Assembly (NCBI GenBank): GCA_025451845.1
Contig: JANWJS010000053.1
Span: 89,998 to 153,997, forward strand
Direction of reading: 5' to 3'
Length of the DNA stretch: 64,000 nt
DNA from: Steroidobacteraceae bacterium
Lineage (GTDB): Bacteria > Pseudomonadota > Gammaproteobacteria > Steroidobacterales > Steroidobacteraceae
Made by a program: the position numbers and the translations under genes. A model generated the notes under the pieces. The model worked only from the letters and a program-made list of their open reading frames with translations. It was not told the origin of the DNA and did not search any database. Position 1 is the stretch's first letter. Every line of letters starts with the position of its first letter. Below are positions 18,274-29,030 of the stretch, piece by piece.

Positions 18274-19215
18274 TCACGGGCGGCTGGCAGTTTGAATTCG
18301 CTTCATCCTGATTGCGCGCGTGTACTCGAGGCATGCCTCGAGTACACTCTCCCTGGCGGGATTGTCTTTATCGGGTTTCCAGGCGACATACAGCTCGACC
18401 GGCTGCATCGAGCGCACCCTGCGTATCGGGCGGAATATCACACCTTCGAAATGCAGGCTGGTTGCGGCTTCTGGAACGAGCGCTGCGCCTATCCCTGCGG
18501 CCACCAGCGCTATGATGGAATGGATCTGGCTCGTGTATTGCGTGTAATCCGGCCTTACCCCGGCGGTCGCGAAGACACCGGCGACGAGGTCATGAAAGTA
18601 CCGCGCTTCGATCGGGGAATACATGACGAGTGGCGTTCCCTCAAAATCGGAGATCGCAGGATCGCGCCGACCGCGTGCCAGAGGATGCGAAGCCGGCAGG
18701 GCAGCGACCAGTGGCTCCCGGATCAGGCGCATGGAGTCGAATTCTTCCAGCGATGTATGCGGCCGAAGCAACGCCAAGTCGAGAACTCCGGCGGCGAGCG
18801 CCTCGATCTGCTCCATCGTGACCATCTCCCTCAGATTGATTTCGACATCCGGCACACGGGCCCGGCACTGCGCAATCATTCCGGGCATCACCCCGTAGCC
18901 TGAGGCAGCCGTAAAGCCAATCGTCACGCTACCGGATTCCCCTCGGGCCGCGCGCCGCACGGCCAGCGTTGCGCTTTCCGCCAGTCGCAAGATTTGCCTC
19001 GTATCAGCCAGAAAACTCCGCCCGGCGCTCGTCAAGCGCACGCTTCGGCTGGTCCGATCGAGTAGGGTGACTCCCAGGCGCTGCTCCAGCAGCTGCACTT
19101 GGCGGCTGAGCGGCGGCTGAGTCATATGCAGACGAATGGCGGCGTGGCCGAAGTGCAGTTCCTCGGCAACGGCGGCGAAGCAACGGAGCTGATTCAACTC
19201 GAACATCGATGCCAA
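18274..19215 (-). CDS. LysR family regulator of the sugar-acid locus
   Basis: LysR-type transcription factor, 313 aa. The winged helix-turn-helix is at residues about 4-62 (LNQLRCFAAVAEELHFGHAA, then LHMTQPPLSRQVQLLEQRLG). The effector-binding domain follows from about residue 95 (SVTIGFTAASGYGVMPGMIA). The start at 19215 has a CAGG about 8 nt upstream; an ATG at 19206 is an alternative. It is divergent from the TonB-receptor operon, with a conserved inverted repeat in the shared 100-bp promoter region. Control of the glucarate genes and of the second unit at 29.2 kb is inferred from the repeated element. A sugar acid or its intermediate is a likely effector. Confidence 0.88.
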   Translation of the reverse strand: MASMFELNQLRCFAAVAEELHFGHAAIRLHMTQPPLSRQVQLLEQRLGVTLLDRTSRSVRLTSAGRSFLADTRQILRLAESATLAVRRAARGESGSVTIGFTAASGYGVMPGMIAQCRARVPDVEINLREMVTMEQIEALAAGVLDLALLRPHTSLEEFDSMRLIREPLVAALPASHPLARGRRDPAISDFEGTPLVMYSPIEARYFHDLVAGVFATAGVRPDYTQYTSQIHSIIALVAAGIGAALVPEAATSLHFEGVIFRPIRRVRSMQPVELYVAWKPDKDNPARESVLEACLEYTRAIRMKRIQTASRP

Positions 19216-19216
19216 A

Positions 19217-19250
19217 CCTGAATTGATTCATGCCAATATTGGCTTGGACT
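19217..19250. promoter_or_regulatory. Candidate LysR operator, copy 1
   Basis: This lies between the divergent LysR gene and TonB-receptor gene. The core GCCAATATTGGC (19232-19243) is a perfect 12-bp palindrome, preceded by ATTGAT and followed by TTGGACT. A related 34-bp sequence lies upstream of the unit starting at 29172: 26 of 34 bases match without gaps. Position and symmetry fit a LysR site, but binding is inferred. Confidence 0.6.
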
Positions 19251-19319
19251 TACATCATTGCACTTCCTAGACTTCCCCTCAACCGGTACTTTCCCATAAG
19301 CCCGGTCGAGGGGAATTCC

Positions 19320-22300
19320 ATGAAGAAGTCGTCCCAAAGACACGTCATCGCGCCGACGCTCGCAGCGCTTCTCGGTCTTGCGCTGACCGGCCTGGGCTCG
19401 CCCGCGGACGCTCAACAGCGTCCGACCACTGGATCGAATGCCACGGGCGCGAATGGGCCGCCCGATCCCGCCGCAGCCGGTAACAACTCCTCGCAGCTGG
19501 CGGTGATCGTCGTAACCGGCAGCCGTATAGCGAGCCGCAGTTACACCTCCGACAGCCCGCTGGTCACAGTAGACACGGCTCAGATTGCCGCTACGGGGCA
19601 GGTCTCACTCGATTCCGCCCTTGGACAGTTGCCGCAATTCGCAGCCGCACAGGGTCGGACCATAGTCGGCGACGTGGAGGGGTCCACAGGCTTCAGCGGC
19701 GGGCAGTCATATTCTGACCTGCGCGGACTCGGCCCCGAGCGCACGCTGGTGCTGCTCGATGGGCAGCGCCTCGTGCCGACCAATCCAAACGGATCGGTTG
19801 ACCTGAACCAGATTCCCATGGCGCTCCTCCAGAGTGTGGACGTGATCACCGGCGGCGCCTCGGCGGTCTACGGCTCGGATGCCATGGCGGGCGTGGTCAA
19901 CTTTCGATTGCGCGAGCACTTCCATGGCATTCAGCTCTCCTATCGGCATGGCGCGAGTACCCACGGGGACGGAGCGGAGAACACCCTGAGCATACTGATG
20001 GGGGGGAACTTCAATAACAACCGTGGCAACGCCGTCGTTGATCTCGAATACAACGAGCGCGGCGAGATCGCGGGCGTGAACCGGCCGTCCTTTTCGGAGC
20101 AAGGGGGCGATTACCCCGCCGGATTTGCGGCAGGTAACTTCAACGCCGGTGATATTGGGGGCAACATTCCCATCTCGGCGGTCAACGCGGTGCTCGCCCA
20201 GTACCCAGGCACCACGCCCATCCCCGGCACGGGCGATTACGGCGGTTATATAGGAATCAACCACGACGGTACCCTGTTCACCGCGCGTAATCCGGGGAGC
20301 TGCGTGCAGAACTACCGCGGCCCGCTGGGCAGGCAAGCGACGGGCCCGTTCCTGGGCGACTTTGTCTCTCAGGACTGCAGCAGTATCCAAGTCCCTGAAG
20401 AGATCGGGCGGTTGCTCCAGGAGCCGATGCGGCGATACAACCTATTCTCTCGGGTAACGTACGACATAACCGACAACATGCAGGGATACGGGCAGGTGAA
20501 CTTCATGCACACCAGCGCCCGTGACTACAGGAGTTACGATGGCACAAGCGAGGGACACCCTCTCCGCGTTCCGCTGAACAATCCATACGTCACCGGCAAT
20601 TCCGCGCTGGAATCCCTTTTGAACGCGCGCACCGGCCTGACGCCCGGCCAGCCCCCGAGCACGGAAGCGCTGGTAGTTGATACCTCTTTGGCCCCGTTCG
20701 GCAAGACATTCCAGGATTTCATATACAACGACTATCAGCTTGCCATGGGGCTGAAGGGTGGAATCGGCTCGACGGACATTGCCTGGAACGTATTTGGGTC
20801 CTATGGCCAAACCTCGTTCGACAACTATCAGCACGGATACGCCTCTTTTCCGGCGCTCGATGCGATGATGTTCGGAACGGCGAACTACCAAGGGGCTGAC
20901 GGTAGCAGCTGCGTTGGCTACGCCTGGAATCCGTTCGGCAACCAGCCGATGAGCGCGGGCTGTGTGGAATATGCCAGCAGCACGCCGAAAAACACCAATC
21001 AGATGACGCAGAAGTACGCGGAGGGCGATCTCACCGGTACTCTGTGGAGGCTGCCGGAGGGTGACCTCAAGTTTGCATTGGGTGTCGATTATCGCGGGGA
21101 TAGCTTTTCCTACCTCGCCGACCCTGAGCTCAATCCTGCGTTCAATGTGATGCCGGCGGAGTATCCGCCTGAGATAATCTCGGGGACGTTCGACCTGGTC
21201 GGATCGGCCAGCGGCACGCAGAATGTTCGCGAGGGGTATGTAGAGTTGCGGGCCCCGATCTTGAAGCAGAAGCCGTTCGCCAAGGACGTATCCGTGGACG
21301 TGGCGGGACGCCATTCGCAGTATGACCTTTTCGGAGCCACTAACACCTGGAAGGCGGACTTGCATTGGCAGGCGAATGACACCCTCATGTTCCGCGGCGG
21401 CTTTGAGCGCGCGATCCGGGCTCCGAGTCTCCAGGAACTCTACAGTCCGTTCGTAAACGCTGGCGCCACCGTTTCTTTGGACCCATGCTCCTACAGCGGC
21501 ATCTATCGTACGGGTTCAAACGCCGCGCAAGTGGCGGCGCTGTGTCAGGCGCAGGGAGTGCCGGCCGGCGCTCTGCCGAGTTTTACCTCGCCGGCGTTGG
21601 ACGTGCCAGGCACTCTCAGGGGAAATCCGACGCTGAAACCTGAGGTAGCGAGCACGTACTCGGTTGGCTTTGTGTTTACGCCGCATTTCGGCGGGGCTAT
21701 GACCCGCGAGCTGGGTGCCTCGGTGGACTACTTCCACATCAAGATCGATGGAGCGATTGCGGGCGTGGGGGCCCAGCAGATTCTGGAGAACTGCTTCAAT
21801 GCGACCGGAGGCAATCCTGGCTACTCTGATAGCAACTTCTATTGCCAGCAGATCACGCGCAATCCATCGACAGGTTATATCACGCTCGCCAAGCAGTTCT
21901 CGGAGAACATCGGCGCGTTCGTTACGGACGGGGTGGATGTCGAGGGGCATTGGGGCTTCGCGCTGCATGACCTTGGCCTGCCGGAACGAGCCGGAGGGAT
22001 CATGATCCAGTCGTACCTCACCTACCTGCGCTCGATCATCGTCTCGGGGGTGCCGGGCGTTCCGACGCTGGACTACTCTGGTGCGATCGGCGATACCACG
22101 ACTGCGTTCGCGATGGACGGTTCGAGCCTCTCGGACCTGTCCCACCCGAGGTGGAAGGCTAACACGACGCTCGGTTACGCAGTGGGGCCGATTTCGGCTG
22201 CACTGCACTGGCGATATATCGATGCCCAGCAGGACTGGATTAATGGACCGGGTAGCGGTCCCGGAATTCCAGCCTATAGCTATTTCGACTTCGATGCGAG

Positions 22301-22460
22301 TTGGCAGGCAACATCGCAGATCCAGGTTACAGCAGGGATGACCAATATGTTCGACAAGGCGCCGCCGCTGGTAGTGGGGTATAACTTCGTTACCGATGCC
22401 GCGACCTATGACATCGTGGGACGGACCTACTATGTCGGCCTGAAGGCTGACCTCGACTGA
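19320..22460 (+). CDS. TonB-dependent outer-membrane receptor
   Basis: Outer-membrane active transporter of 1046 aa. The ATG at 19320 follows GAGGGGA and opens a signal peptide (MKKSSQRHVIAPTLAALLGL, cleaved near DAQQ). After an N-terminal linker comes the TonB-box-like VIVVTGSRI. The plug domain has LRGLGPERTLVLLDGQRLVP and VDVITGGASAVYGSDAMAGV. The long beta-barrel includes FRGGFERAIRAPSLQELYSP and ends in the TonB-receptor C-terminal signature with MTNMFDKAPP and TYYVGLKADLD. Size and motifs fit the carbohydrate-type receptors of Xanthomonas/Sphingomonas-like bacteria. As first gene of the glucarate run, it probably imports an oligosaccharide or acid that yields glucarate; the ligand is unknown. 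Confidence 0.93.
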   Translation: MKKSSQRHVIAPTLAALLGLALTGLGSPADAQQRPTTGSNATGANGPPDPAAAGNNSSQLAVIVVTGSRIASRSYTSDSPLVTVDTAQIAATGQVSLDSALGQLPQFAAAQGRTIVGDVEGSTGFSGGQSYSDLRGLGPERTLVLLDGQRLVPTNPNGSVDLNQIPMALLQSVDVITGGASAVYGSDAMAGVVNFRLREHFHGIQLSYRHGASTHGDGAENTLSILMGGNFNNNRGNAVVDLEYNERGEIAGVNRPSFSEQGGDYPAGFAAGNFNAGDIGGNIPISAVNAVLAQYPGTTPIPGTGDYGGYIGINHDGTLFTARNPGSCVQNYRGPLGRQATGPFLGDFVSQDCSSIQVPEEIGRLLQEPMRRYNLFSRVTYDITDNMQGYGQVNFMHTSARDYRSYDGTSEGHPLRVPLNNPYVTGNSALESLLNARTGLTPGQPPSTEALVVDTSLAPFGKTFQDFIYNDYQLAMGLKGGIGSTDIAWNVFGSYGQTSFDNYQHGYASFPALDAMMFGTANYQGADGSSCVGYAWNPFGNQPMSAGCVEYASSTPKNTNQMTQKYAEGDLTGTLWRLPEGDLKFALGVDYRGDSFSYLADPELNPAFNVMPAEYPPEIISGTFDLVGSASGTQNVREGYVELRAPILKQKPFAKDVSVDVAGRHSQYDLFGATNTWKADLHWQANDTLMFRGGFERAIRAPSLQELYSPFVNAGATVSLDPCSYSGIYRTGSNAAQVAALCQAQGVPAGALPSFTSPALDVPGTLRGNPTLKPEVASTYSVGFVFTPHFGGAMTRELGASVDYFHIKIDGAIAGVGAQQILENCFNATGGNPGYSDSNFYCQQITRNPSTGYITLAKQFSENIGAFVTDGVDVEGHWGFALHDLGLPERAGGIMIQSYLTYLRSIIVSGVPGVPTLDYSGAIGDTTTAFAMDGSSLSDLSHPRWKANTTLGYAVGPISAALHWRYIDAQQDWINGPGSGPGIPAYSYFDFDASWQATSQIQVTAGMTNMFDKAPPLVVGYNFVTDAATYDIVGRTYYVGLKADLD

Positions 22461-22606
22461 GGATTTGCGGATGAGCATTTCTGCAGGTCGGGCAGCTGCC
22501 CGCGGCAGGGCGATCATGCAGGCATGCAGCGTAGCGCGACAGAAGTGTATGGCCGATCAGGTGTCCGCAGCGGCCAGGCGGCCGGCAGGTGGCGGTGGGA
22601 ATAGCC

Positions 22607-23632
22607 ATGAAGCATAAAATACTTTCCTTTATCCTGGGCTTTGCAGGACTCGCCCCCTTGGGCGCATGGGCAGCTCCCCCGGCGCCGCTCGTGCTCGTCC
22701 ACCGCTACGATCTGCCGGCATCGATCAAGGGCCATTTCGACCATTTCGAGCTGGATCCTGCCGGCAAACGGCTCTTCGGCACCGCCGTGGATTCCCACTA
22801 TCTGGTGGTCTTCAATTTCGGGACCGGCAAGGTCATCAAGCTGATTCCCTTGGAAATTCCGCGCGGAGTGGTGTACCGAGCGGACCTCGAGCGGTTGTAT
22901 GTCACCGACGGGGCCGGATGGTTGCGCATCTATGACTCGCGAACTTATATGCTGCTCAAGTCGCTGAAGATGGAAGTCGATGCAGACCCGATCGCGTACG
23001 ACCCTGACACGGGGCGCATCTTCGCGGTGAATGGCGGCGAAAAGGCAGGGCATCCATATTCACACGTTACCGTATTCGACTCTGTCAACGAGCGTCAGAT
23101 TGGTAATGTCGAGCTGCCAGGAAACGACCTCGAGGATTTCGGGATCGAGGACCATGGCTCTCGGCTGTTCGTGAACGACGAGGCGCTGAACCAGATCGAT
23201 GTCATCAATATGCGGACCCTGAAGCCTACGACGGTGTGGACGCTGACGCTCGCTTCGGAGAATTTCGGCGCCGCGATCGATGAGCGCACCCATAGGCTAT
23301 TCGTGGCATGTCGTAAGGGAGGTCTGCTGGTGCTCGACAGCGATACCGGTAGGCAGCTCCAGACGCTGCCCATTGGCGGGGACACCGACTACATCGCGTT
23401 CGATGCTGCTTCCCGCAGGATTTACGTCTCGGGAGGAAGCGGTCACGGGTGGGTGGATGTGTACAAGGAGGAGGATGCGAATCACTACCGCTTGCTCGGC
23501 GAGGTGACCACTGAGCCGCATGCTGCCACGTCGCACCTCGCCGCGCCCCTCGGCGAGTACATCGTGATGACGCCTTCGGCCCCCAGCGCGCCGGCGCAGG
23601 TGTGGGTCTACAAGATTGCCTCGGCCGACTGA
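22607..23632 (+). CDS. Exported YncE-like beta-propeller protein
   Basis: A 341-aa periplasmic or secreted protein. The ATG at 22607 begins a signal peptide (KILSFILGFAGLAPLGAWA). The mature part consists of seven-bladed-propeller repeats, for example HFELDPAGKRLFGTAVDS, ERLYVTDGAGWLRIYDS, THRLFVACRKGGLLVLDSDT and YIAFDAASRRIYVSGG. No catalytic motif is visible. Such proteins often sit beside TonB receptors and may bind the substrate or act as a lactonase-like enzyme; which applies is unknown. The kdgD gene follows closely. Confidence 0.75.
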   Translation: MKHKILSFILGFAGLAPLGAWAAPPAPLVLVHRYDLPASIKGHFDHFELDPAGKRLFGTAVDSHYLVVFNFGTGKVIKLIPLEIPRGVVYRADLERLYVTDGAGWLRIYDSRTYMLLKSLKMEVDADPIAYDPDTGRIFAVNGGEKAGHPYSHVTVFDSVNERQIGNVELPGNDLEDFGIEDHGSRLFVNDEALNQIDVINMRTLKPTTVWTLTLASENFGAAIDERTHRLFVACRKGGLLVLDSDTGRQLQTLPIGGDTDYIAFDAASRRIYVSGGSGHGWVDVYKEEDANHYRLLGEVTTEPHAATSHLAAPLGEYIVMTPSAPSAPAQVWVYKIASAD

Positions 23633-23689
23633 GAGAGGGTTGCGAGCGGCGTCCCGACTCTATCCATGAATCAAAGGAATCTCGTCCAC

Positions 23690-24604
23690 ATGAAGGGTAT
23701 GTCTCCTACCGAGATGGCGTCCGCTCTGGGCAAGGGACTTCTTTCGTTCCCCGTCACGACGTTCCGCGCTGACGGCTCTTTCGACCCCGGGGCGTACCGC
23801 GACAACATTGCCTGGGCATGCAGCCACGGACCGGCCGGCCTATTCGCGGCCGGAGGTACCGGCGAGTTCTTCTCGCTCACGGCCGCTGAGGTTGCCGAGG
23901 TAGTCAAGATCGCGGTGGACGAGGTCAAGGGCCGCTTGCCGCTGCTCGCTCCGTGCGGCTACGGCACGGAGATGGCAAAGCAGCTGGCGGCAAACGCGGA
24001 GGCGTCCGGTGCCGACGGACTGCTGCTCATGCCGCCGTATCTGACGGAGAGCGAGCGTGACGGTATTGCGGCGCACGTCGAGGCCGTTTGCCGGGCGACC
24101 CGCCTCGGGGTCATCTTTTATAGCCGTGCCAATGCGACCATCGATGATGTGACGCTCGAACGCCTCTGCGAGCGCTGCCCGAATCTCGTGGGGTTCAAGG
24201 ACGGCGTTGGCGACGTCGAGATGATGACTCGAATTTACACCCGAATCGGCGAACGGCTCACTTACCTCGGCGGCCTCCCGACGGCGGAGACGTTCGCTCT
24301 GCCGTATCTCGAGCTCGGCGTGAACACATACTCCTCGGCCATCTACAACTTTATGCCGAAGTTCGCGCTGGACTTCTACGCCGCAGTACGGCGCCGCGAT
24401 CGGGTGGCGGTGTACACGGCGCTGCGTGAGTTCGTGCTTCCCTATATCAGCATCCGACGCCGCCGCAACGGCTATGCGGTCTCGATCGTGAAGGCCGGGA
24501 TGAGACTGATCGGCCGCGACTGCGGTCCCGTGCGCCCACCGCTCACCGATCTGACGCAGCAGGAAATGGACGAGTTGGCCGCGCTGGTCGCGGGCCGCAA
24601 GTGA
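23690..24604 (+). CDS. kdgD: 5-dehydro-4-deoxyglucarate dehydratase
   Basis: Decarboxylating dehydratase of the DHDPS/NAL aldolase superfamily (EC 4.2.1.41), converting 5-keto-4-deoxyglucarate to 2,5-dioxopentanoate, CO2 and water. From the ATG at 23690 it has 304 aa, the usual length. Seen are [17 protein letters not shown], the [14 protein letters not shown] carboxylate-binding motif, the Schiff-base Lys in [10 protein letters not shown] and [12 protein letters not shown]. An AAAGGAA precedes the start by about 11 nt; an upstream ATG at 23666 is an alternative. Its product is the substrate of the dehydrogenase encoded 10 nt downstream. Confidence 0.93.
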   Translation: MKGMSPTEMASALGKGLLSFPVTTFRADGSFDPGAYRDNIAWACSHGPAGLFAAGGTGEFFSLTAAEVAEVVKIAVDEVKGRLPLLAPCGYGTEMAKQLAANAEASGADGLLLMPPYLTESERDGIAAHVEAVCRATRLGVIFYSRANATIDDVTLERLCERCPNLVGFKDGVGDVEMMTRIYTRIGERLTYLGGLPTAETFALPYLELGVNTYSSAIYNFMPKFALDFYAAVRRRDRVAVYTALREFVLPYISIRRRRNGYAVSIVKAGMRLIGRDCGPVRPPLTDLTQQEMDELAALVAGRK

Positions 24605-24614
24605 GTCCCGCGCC

Positions 24615-26192
24615 GTGCCAGTGACCGGTTGCATGTTGATTGGCCAGGAGCGGGTTGCGGGCACGGCGGGGTCCTTCCAGGCGATGGATCCGGCGAGCGG
24701 TACTGGGCTTGCGCCGCCATTTGGCGGTGCGACGCCGCAGATGCTCCATCGGGCCTGCGTGCTCGCGGAGGAATCGTTCGATACCTACCGCGAAACTGCG
24801 CTAGCGACGCGTGGCGCGTTCCTGGAGACAATTGCCGGAAACATCCTCGATCTCGGTGATGCGCTCACGGAGCGCGGGGTCGCCGAGACCGGGCTCCCGC
24901 GTGCGCGGCTCGAGGGCGAGCGACAGCGCACCGCGGATCAACTGCGACTCTTTGCGCAGGTCGTGCGCGAGGGAAGTTTTATCGAGCCCCGGCTGGAGAC
25001 CCTTCTGTCCAGCCGCCGGCCGCTGCCCCGGCCGGACCTGCGGTTGCGACATGTGCCGGTCGGGCCGGTGGCAGTGTTTGGCGCCAGCAATTTTCCGCTG
25101 GCCTTTTCCGTCGCCGGCGGCGATACCGCCTCGGCGCTAGCCGCCGGTTGTCCCGTGATCGTCAAGGCGCACAACGCTCATCCAGGTGTCTCGGAGCTCG
25201 TGGGAACTGCCGTGCAGCGGGCAGTCCGTGACTGCGGCTTGCCGGAGGGGGTGTTCTCGATGCTGTTCGGCGTCGACACCGCCCTCGGTGCCGCTCTCGT
25301 GGCCGACCCGCGGATCAAGGCGGTTGGATTCACCGGGTCGCGGGTTGGCGGAACGGCGCTGATGAGGATTGCGGCAGAGCGTTCCGAGCCGATTTCCATC
25401 CATGCCGAGATGAGCAGCGTCAATCCGGTCTTTCTCCTGCCCGGCGCCCTGGCGGCGCGCGGTGCCGCGATCGCCAAAGCCTTTCTCGCCTCGCTAAATC
25501 TCGGGGCAGGCCAATTCTGCACCAATCCCGGATTGCTCATCGCGCTCGAGGGACCGCAGCTCGAGGCGTTCATCTCTGCCGCCGCGGCGGAGGTGCGCGG
25601 CTCGGCCGCCGCGACCATGCTCGTCAGCCACATCCACCGCGCCTACGAGGCCGGGCTGAGCCAGCTCTGCGCGATGGCGGGGGTTACTGTGGCGGCGCGC
25701 GGCGAGCGGGCGTCTGGCTGCAAGAGCCAGACGGCGCTGCTGATTGCACACGCCGAGACCGTGCTTGCCGATAAGCGCCTGCAAGAGGAGCTGTTTGGCC
25801 CGGCATCGCTCCTCGTCCGCTGTCGCGACATGGCGCAGCTGCGCGAGCTTGCCGAGAGTTTGGAGGGACAGCTGACGGCCGCCGTGCACATGGAGGCAGC
25901 GGACCTCGGGATGGCTCGTCAGCTGCTGCCGGTGCTCGAGCGGAAGGCGGGGCGCGTGCTGTTCAACGGGTTCCCGACCGGGGTCGAAGTCTCTCATGCC
26001 ATGGTGCATGGAGGACCTTACCCCGCGACCTCGGACCCGCGATTCACGTCCGTCGGTACGCTCGCCATCCGAAGGTTCCTGCGCCCGGTATGCTATCAGG
26101 ACACGCCACCCGAGCTGCTGCCGCAATCGTTGCAGGACGGAAATCCACTCGGCCTGTGGCGGGTCAAGGATGGCCGGCCCGGCTTGAGTTGA
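24615..26192 (+). CDS. 2-oxoglutarate semialdehyde dehydrogenase
   Basis: NAD(P)-dependent aldehyde dehydrogenase (EC 1.2.1.26) oxidising 2,5-dioxopentanoate to 2-oxoglutarate, 525 aa. The cofactor-binding [20 protein letters not shown] (about residue 155), the Lys in [21 protein letters not shown], the general base Glu in [12 protein letters not shown] and the nucleophile Cys in [11 protein letters not shown] are all present. The [10 protein letters not shown] segment is typical of the KGSADH-III subgroup paired with kdgD. The start is a GTG at 24615; an ATG at 24633 is possible, and neither has a clear ribosome-binding site. Function is supported strongly by the adjacent kdgD and gudD. Confidence 0.93.
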   Translation: MPVTGCMLIGQERVAGTAGSFQAMDPASGTGLAPPFGGATPQMLHRACVLAEESFDTYRETALATRGAFLETIAGNILDLGDALTERGVAETGLPRARLEGERQRTADQLRLFAQVVREGSFIEPRLETLLSSRRPLPRPDLRLRHVPVGPVAVFGASNFPLAFSVAGGDTASALAAGCPVIVKAHNAHPGVSELVGTAVQRAVRDCGLPEGVFSMLFGVDTALGAALVADPRIKAVGFTGSRVGGTALMRIAAERSEPISIHAEMSSVNPVFLLPGALAARGAAIAKAFLASLNLGAGQFCTNPGLLIALEGPQLEAFISAAAAEVRGSAAATMLVSHIHRAYEAGLSQLCAMAGVTVAARGERASGCKSQTALLIAHAETVLADKRLQEELFGPASLLVRCRDMAQLRELAESLEGQLTAAVHMEAADLGMARQLLPVLERKAGRVLFNGFPTGVEVSHAMVHGGPYPATSDPRFTSVGTLAIRRFLRPVCYQDTPPELLPQSLQDGNPLGLWRVKDGRPGLS

Positions 26193-26217
26193 GCGGCTTG
26201 CCTCCGATGAAAGCTTC

Positions 26218-27588
26218 ATGACCCGCGAGCAGAATTCCGGCGCGCTTGGCCGCGGCCACGTGCGCTATCTCATGGTGTTCATGCTGTTCGCCGCGACCAC
26301 GGTCAACTACGCAGATCGGGCGAGCCTCTCGATCGTGGGACCGGCGATGCAGGCGCAGCTGCACATCGCCCCGATCACTCTCGGCTACATATTCTCCGCG
26401 TTCGGCTGGGCCTATGCGATTGCTCAGCTGCCGGGCGGCTGGCTGCTGGATCGCTTCGGCTCGCGCGTCATCTATGCGGGAAGCATCCTGCTCTGGTCGC
26501 TGTTCACGCTGCTGCAGGGGGCGGCGGGGCTGCTCGCCGGAGCCCTGGCCGTGGCGGCACTCTTCGCGCTGCGCCTGCTCGTGGGGCTTGCCGAGGCGCC
26601 GGCCTTCCCGGGCAACAGCCGGATCGTCGCCGCGTGGTTTCCCGGGGGCGAACGCGCCACCGCCGCCGCCATCTTCAATTCGGGGCAGTACTTCGCCACC
26701 GTGATGTTTGCGCCTGTGATGGCCTGGCTCACCCACAGGTTCGGCTGGCCGTCCGTGTTCGTCTTTCTCGGCGGCGCAGGGCTACTACTGTTCGTGGCCT
26801 GGCTGATGACGGTGTACGCACCGAGCCAACACTCCCGCGTGGGACGAGCCGAGCTCGACTATATTGCCGCCGGCGGCGGCCTCATCGACATGGACCAGGG
26901 ACGCGGCGCCCCCCAGTCGGTGAGCTGGCAGCACTTGAAGGTGCTGCTCAGCCGGCGGATGCTGATCGGTATTTACATCGGGCAATACTGCGTCAATGTG
27001 CTGACCTACTTCTTTCTTACCTGGTTTCCGGTGTACCTGGTCGAGCAGCGAGGCATGTCGATCCTCAAGGCCGGCGTGGTGATCGTACTGCCGGCGATCT
27101 GCGGATTCGCGGGCGGGGTGCTCGGGGGCATCATGTCCGATGCGCTGCTGCGTCGCGGCGTTTCGCTCTCGCTGGCGCGCAAAATCCCGATTGTCGGCGG
27201 CCTGCTCCTCTCGACCAGCATGATCCTCTGCAATTTCGTCCAGGCCAACTGGATCGTGGTGCTCATCATGTCGCTCGCCTTCTTCGGCAAGGGCGTAGGT
27301 TCGCTCGGCTGGGCCGTCGTCGCCGATACGGCACCCAAGGAGATGACGGGGCTCTACGGGGGGCTCTTCAATACCTTCGGCAACGTGGGTGCGATCACCA
27401 CCCCGATCGTCATCGGCTACATCGTCGCGGTGACCGGATCGTTCTCCGGGGCGCTGGTCTACGTCGGTGCGAACGCGTTGCTCGCTGTCCTCGGCTACAC
27501 TGTGATCGCCGGGCGCTTCGAGCGCGTTCACCTGACGGAGTCTGTCGCCAGGCCGCGGCAGCCATCGCGGATGGAGACCCGCACTTGA
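26218..27588 (+). CDS. MFS sugar-acid transporter (GudP/GarP-like)
   Basis: Twelve-helix major facilitator of the anion:cation symporter (ACS) family, 456 aa, inner membrane. It opens with [20 protein letters not shown], carries the loop 2-3 motif [10 protein letters not shown], and helix 5 [20 protein letters not shown]. The second half has [20 protein letters not shown] and [20 protein letters not shown]. Known relatives import D-glucarate, D-galactarate or D-galactonate with protons. Position between the semialdehyde dehydrogenase and gudD, whose start overlaps its stop, makes glucarate/galactarate import across the inner membrane the likely role. Confidence 0.9.
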   Translation: MTREQNSGALGRGHVRYLMVFMLFAATTVNYADRASLSIVGPAMQAQLHIAPITLGYIFSAFGWAYAIAQLPGGWLLDRFGSRVIYAGSILLWSLFTLLQGAAGLLAGALAVAALFALRLLVGLAEAPAFPGNSRIVAAWFPGGERATAAAIFNSGQYFATVMFAPVMAWLTHRFGWPSVFVFLGGAGLLLFVAWLMTVYAPSQHSRVGRAELDYIAAGGGLIDMDQGRGAPQSVSWQHLKVLLSRRMLIGIYIGQYCVNVLTYFFLTWFPVYLVEQRGMSILKAGVVIVLPAICGFAGGVLGGIMSDALLRRGVSLSLARKIPIVGGLLLSTSMILCNFVQANWIVVLIMSLAFFGKGVGSLGWAVVADTAPKEMTGLYGGLFNTFGNVGAITTPIVIGYIVAVTGSFSGALVYVGANALLAVLGYTVIAGRFERVHLTESVARPRQPSRMETRT

Positions 27589-28952
27589 GAGAGTCGAAGC
27601 GCGACACTGCCGCCCAATCCGAGCAGTCATGCGGCTCGACGCCCAAGGTGGTCGAGATGGAAGTCGTACCGGTGGCCGGACACGATAGCATGCTGCTCAA
27701 TCTGAGCGGCGCCCACGGCCCGTACTTCACGCGTAACGTCGTCATACTCACGGACGAGCGGGGCTGCCTCGGACTCGGGGAAGTGCCGGGCGGTGAGGCG
27801 ATCCGCAAGACTCTGGAGGACGCAAGGTCCCTCATCGTAGGGCAATCGATCGGCCGCTACCGCGCACTGCTCAGCCTAGTTGCGCGTAAGTTTGCAGAGC
27901 GTGACCGCGGCGGGCGCGGTCTGCAGACGTTCGATCAACGCACGACGATCCATGCGGTGGCCGCGCTCGAGTCGGCGCTGCTCGATCTTCTCGGGCAGTA
28001 CCTCGGTGTGCCCGTGGCCGATCTTCTGGGAGAGGGCCAGCAGCGCCCGAGCGTCCCCGTACTGGGCTATCTCTTCTACATCGGAAACCGCCTTAACACC
28101 GACCTTGCCTACCGCGCCGGGACGGGCGAGGGTTGGTTGCGGCTGCGAGACGAGCCCGCCCTGACGCCACACGCCATCGTCGCGCTCGCGGAGGCGGCGC
28201 GCGAGCGCTACGGGTTCGAAGACTTCAAGCTCAAAGGGGGCGTTCTCGCCGGCGAGGCCGAGATGGAAGCGGTCGAAGCGCTTTCGCGACGCTTTCCAGA
28301 GGCCCGCATCACCCTCGATCCAAACGGCGCCTGGTCGCTGGAACAGGCGCTTGCGCTCTGTCGCGGCAGGCAGCACGTTCTCGCCTATGCCGAGGATCCG
28401 TGCGGGGCCGAGAACGGATATTCGGGCCGCGAGATCCTCGCCGAGTTCCGCCGGGCGAGCGGCGTTCCGACCGCCACCAACATGGTGGCGACCGACTGGA
28501 GGCAACTCGCCCACGCCGTGCAATTGCGGGCCATCGACATTCCGCTCGCCGATCCGCATTTCTGGACGATGGCCGGCTCGGTGCGCGTCGCGCAACTGTG
28601 CCGTGAATGGGGCCTTACCTGGGGCTCGCACTCCAACAGCCACTTCGACATCTCGCTCGCGATGTTCACGCACGTGGCGGCCGCCGCTCCGGGGGAGATC
28701 ACGGCCATCGATACCCACTGGATCTGGCAGGATGGCGAGCGGCTCACGCGCGAGCCGCTCAGGATCGAGGCGGGCAGCGTGCGGGTTCCGCAGCAGCCCG
28801 GTCTGGGGATCGAGCTCGACCGGGTGGAGCTCGAGAAGGCGCACGAGCTCTGTCGCCGATTGAGACTCGGGGCACGTGACGACAGCATCGCCATGCGTCA
28901 GCTCGTTCCTGGATGGCACTTCGATCCGAAGCGGCCTGCGCTCGTGAGCTAG
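27585..28952 (+). CDS. gudD: D-glucarate dehydratase
   Basis: Enolase-superfamily dehydratase (EC 4.2.1.40) making 5-keto-4-deoxyglucarate from D-glucarate, 455 aa and similar over its full length to E. coli GudD. Seen are [36 protein letters not shown], the base region [10 protein letters not shown], metal ligands in [18 protein letters not shown] and PTATNM, and the catalytic His in [16 protein letters not shown]. No ATG precedes the conserved region; the best start is TTG at 27585, overlapping the transporter stop as TTGA. An ATG at 27657 would remove residues conserved in relatives. It completes the oxidative glucarate pathway with the two enzymes upstream. Confidence 0.95.
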   Translation: MRESKRDTAAQSEQSCGSTPKVVEMEVVPVAGHDSMLLNLSGAHGPYFTRNVVILTDERGCLGLGEVPGGEAIRKTLEDARSLIVGQSIGRYRALLSLVARKFAERDRGGRGLQTFDQRTTIHAVAALESALLDLLGQYLGVPVADLLGEGQQRPSVPVLGYLFYIGNRLNTDLAYRAGTGEGWLRLRDEPALTPHAIVALAEAARERYGFEDFKLKGGVLAGEAEMEAVEALSRRFPEARITLDPNGAWSLEQALALCRGRQHVLAYAEDPCGAENGYSGREILAEFRRASGVPTATNMVATDWRQLAHAVQLRAIDIPLADPHFWTMAGSVRVAQLCREWGLTWGSHSNSHFDISLAMFTHVAAAAPGEITAIDTHWIWQDGERLTREPLRIEAGSVRVPQQPGLGIELDRVELEKAHELCRRLRLGARDDSIAMRQLVPGWHFDPKRPALVS

Positions 28953-29030
28953 GCGATGAGCGCACCCGGCGCGGAATGTGTCAGATAGGGTGCCGAAGGC
29001 TACGCCCAAGGCGGCCCAATTGAGTCAAAT

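Noticed and set aside
26634..27584. In-frame 317-codon extension upstream of gudD
   Set aside because: It lies wholly within the MFS transporter in another frame and reads Arg-rich non-protein sequence; gudD similarity begins only after 27585.
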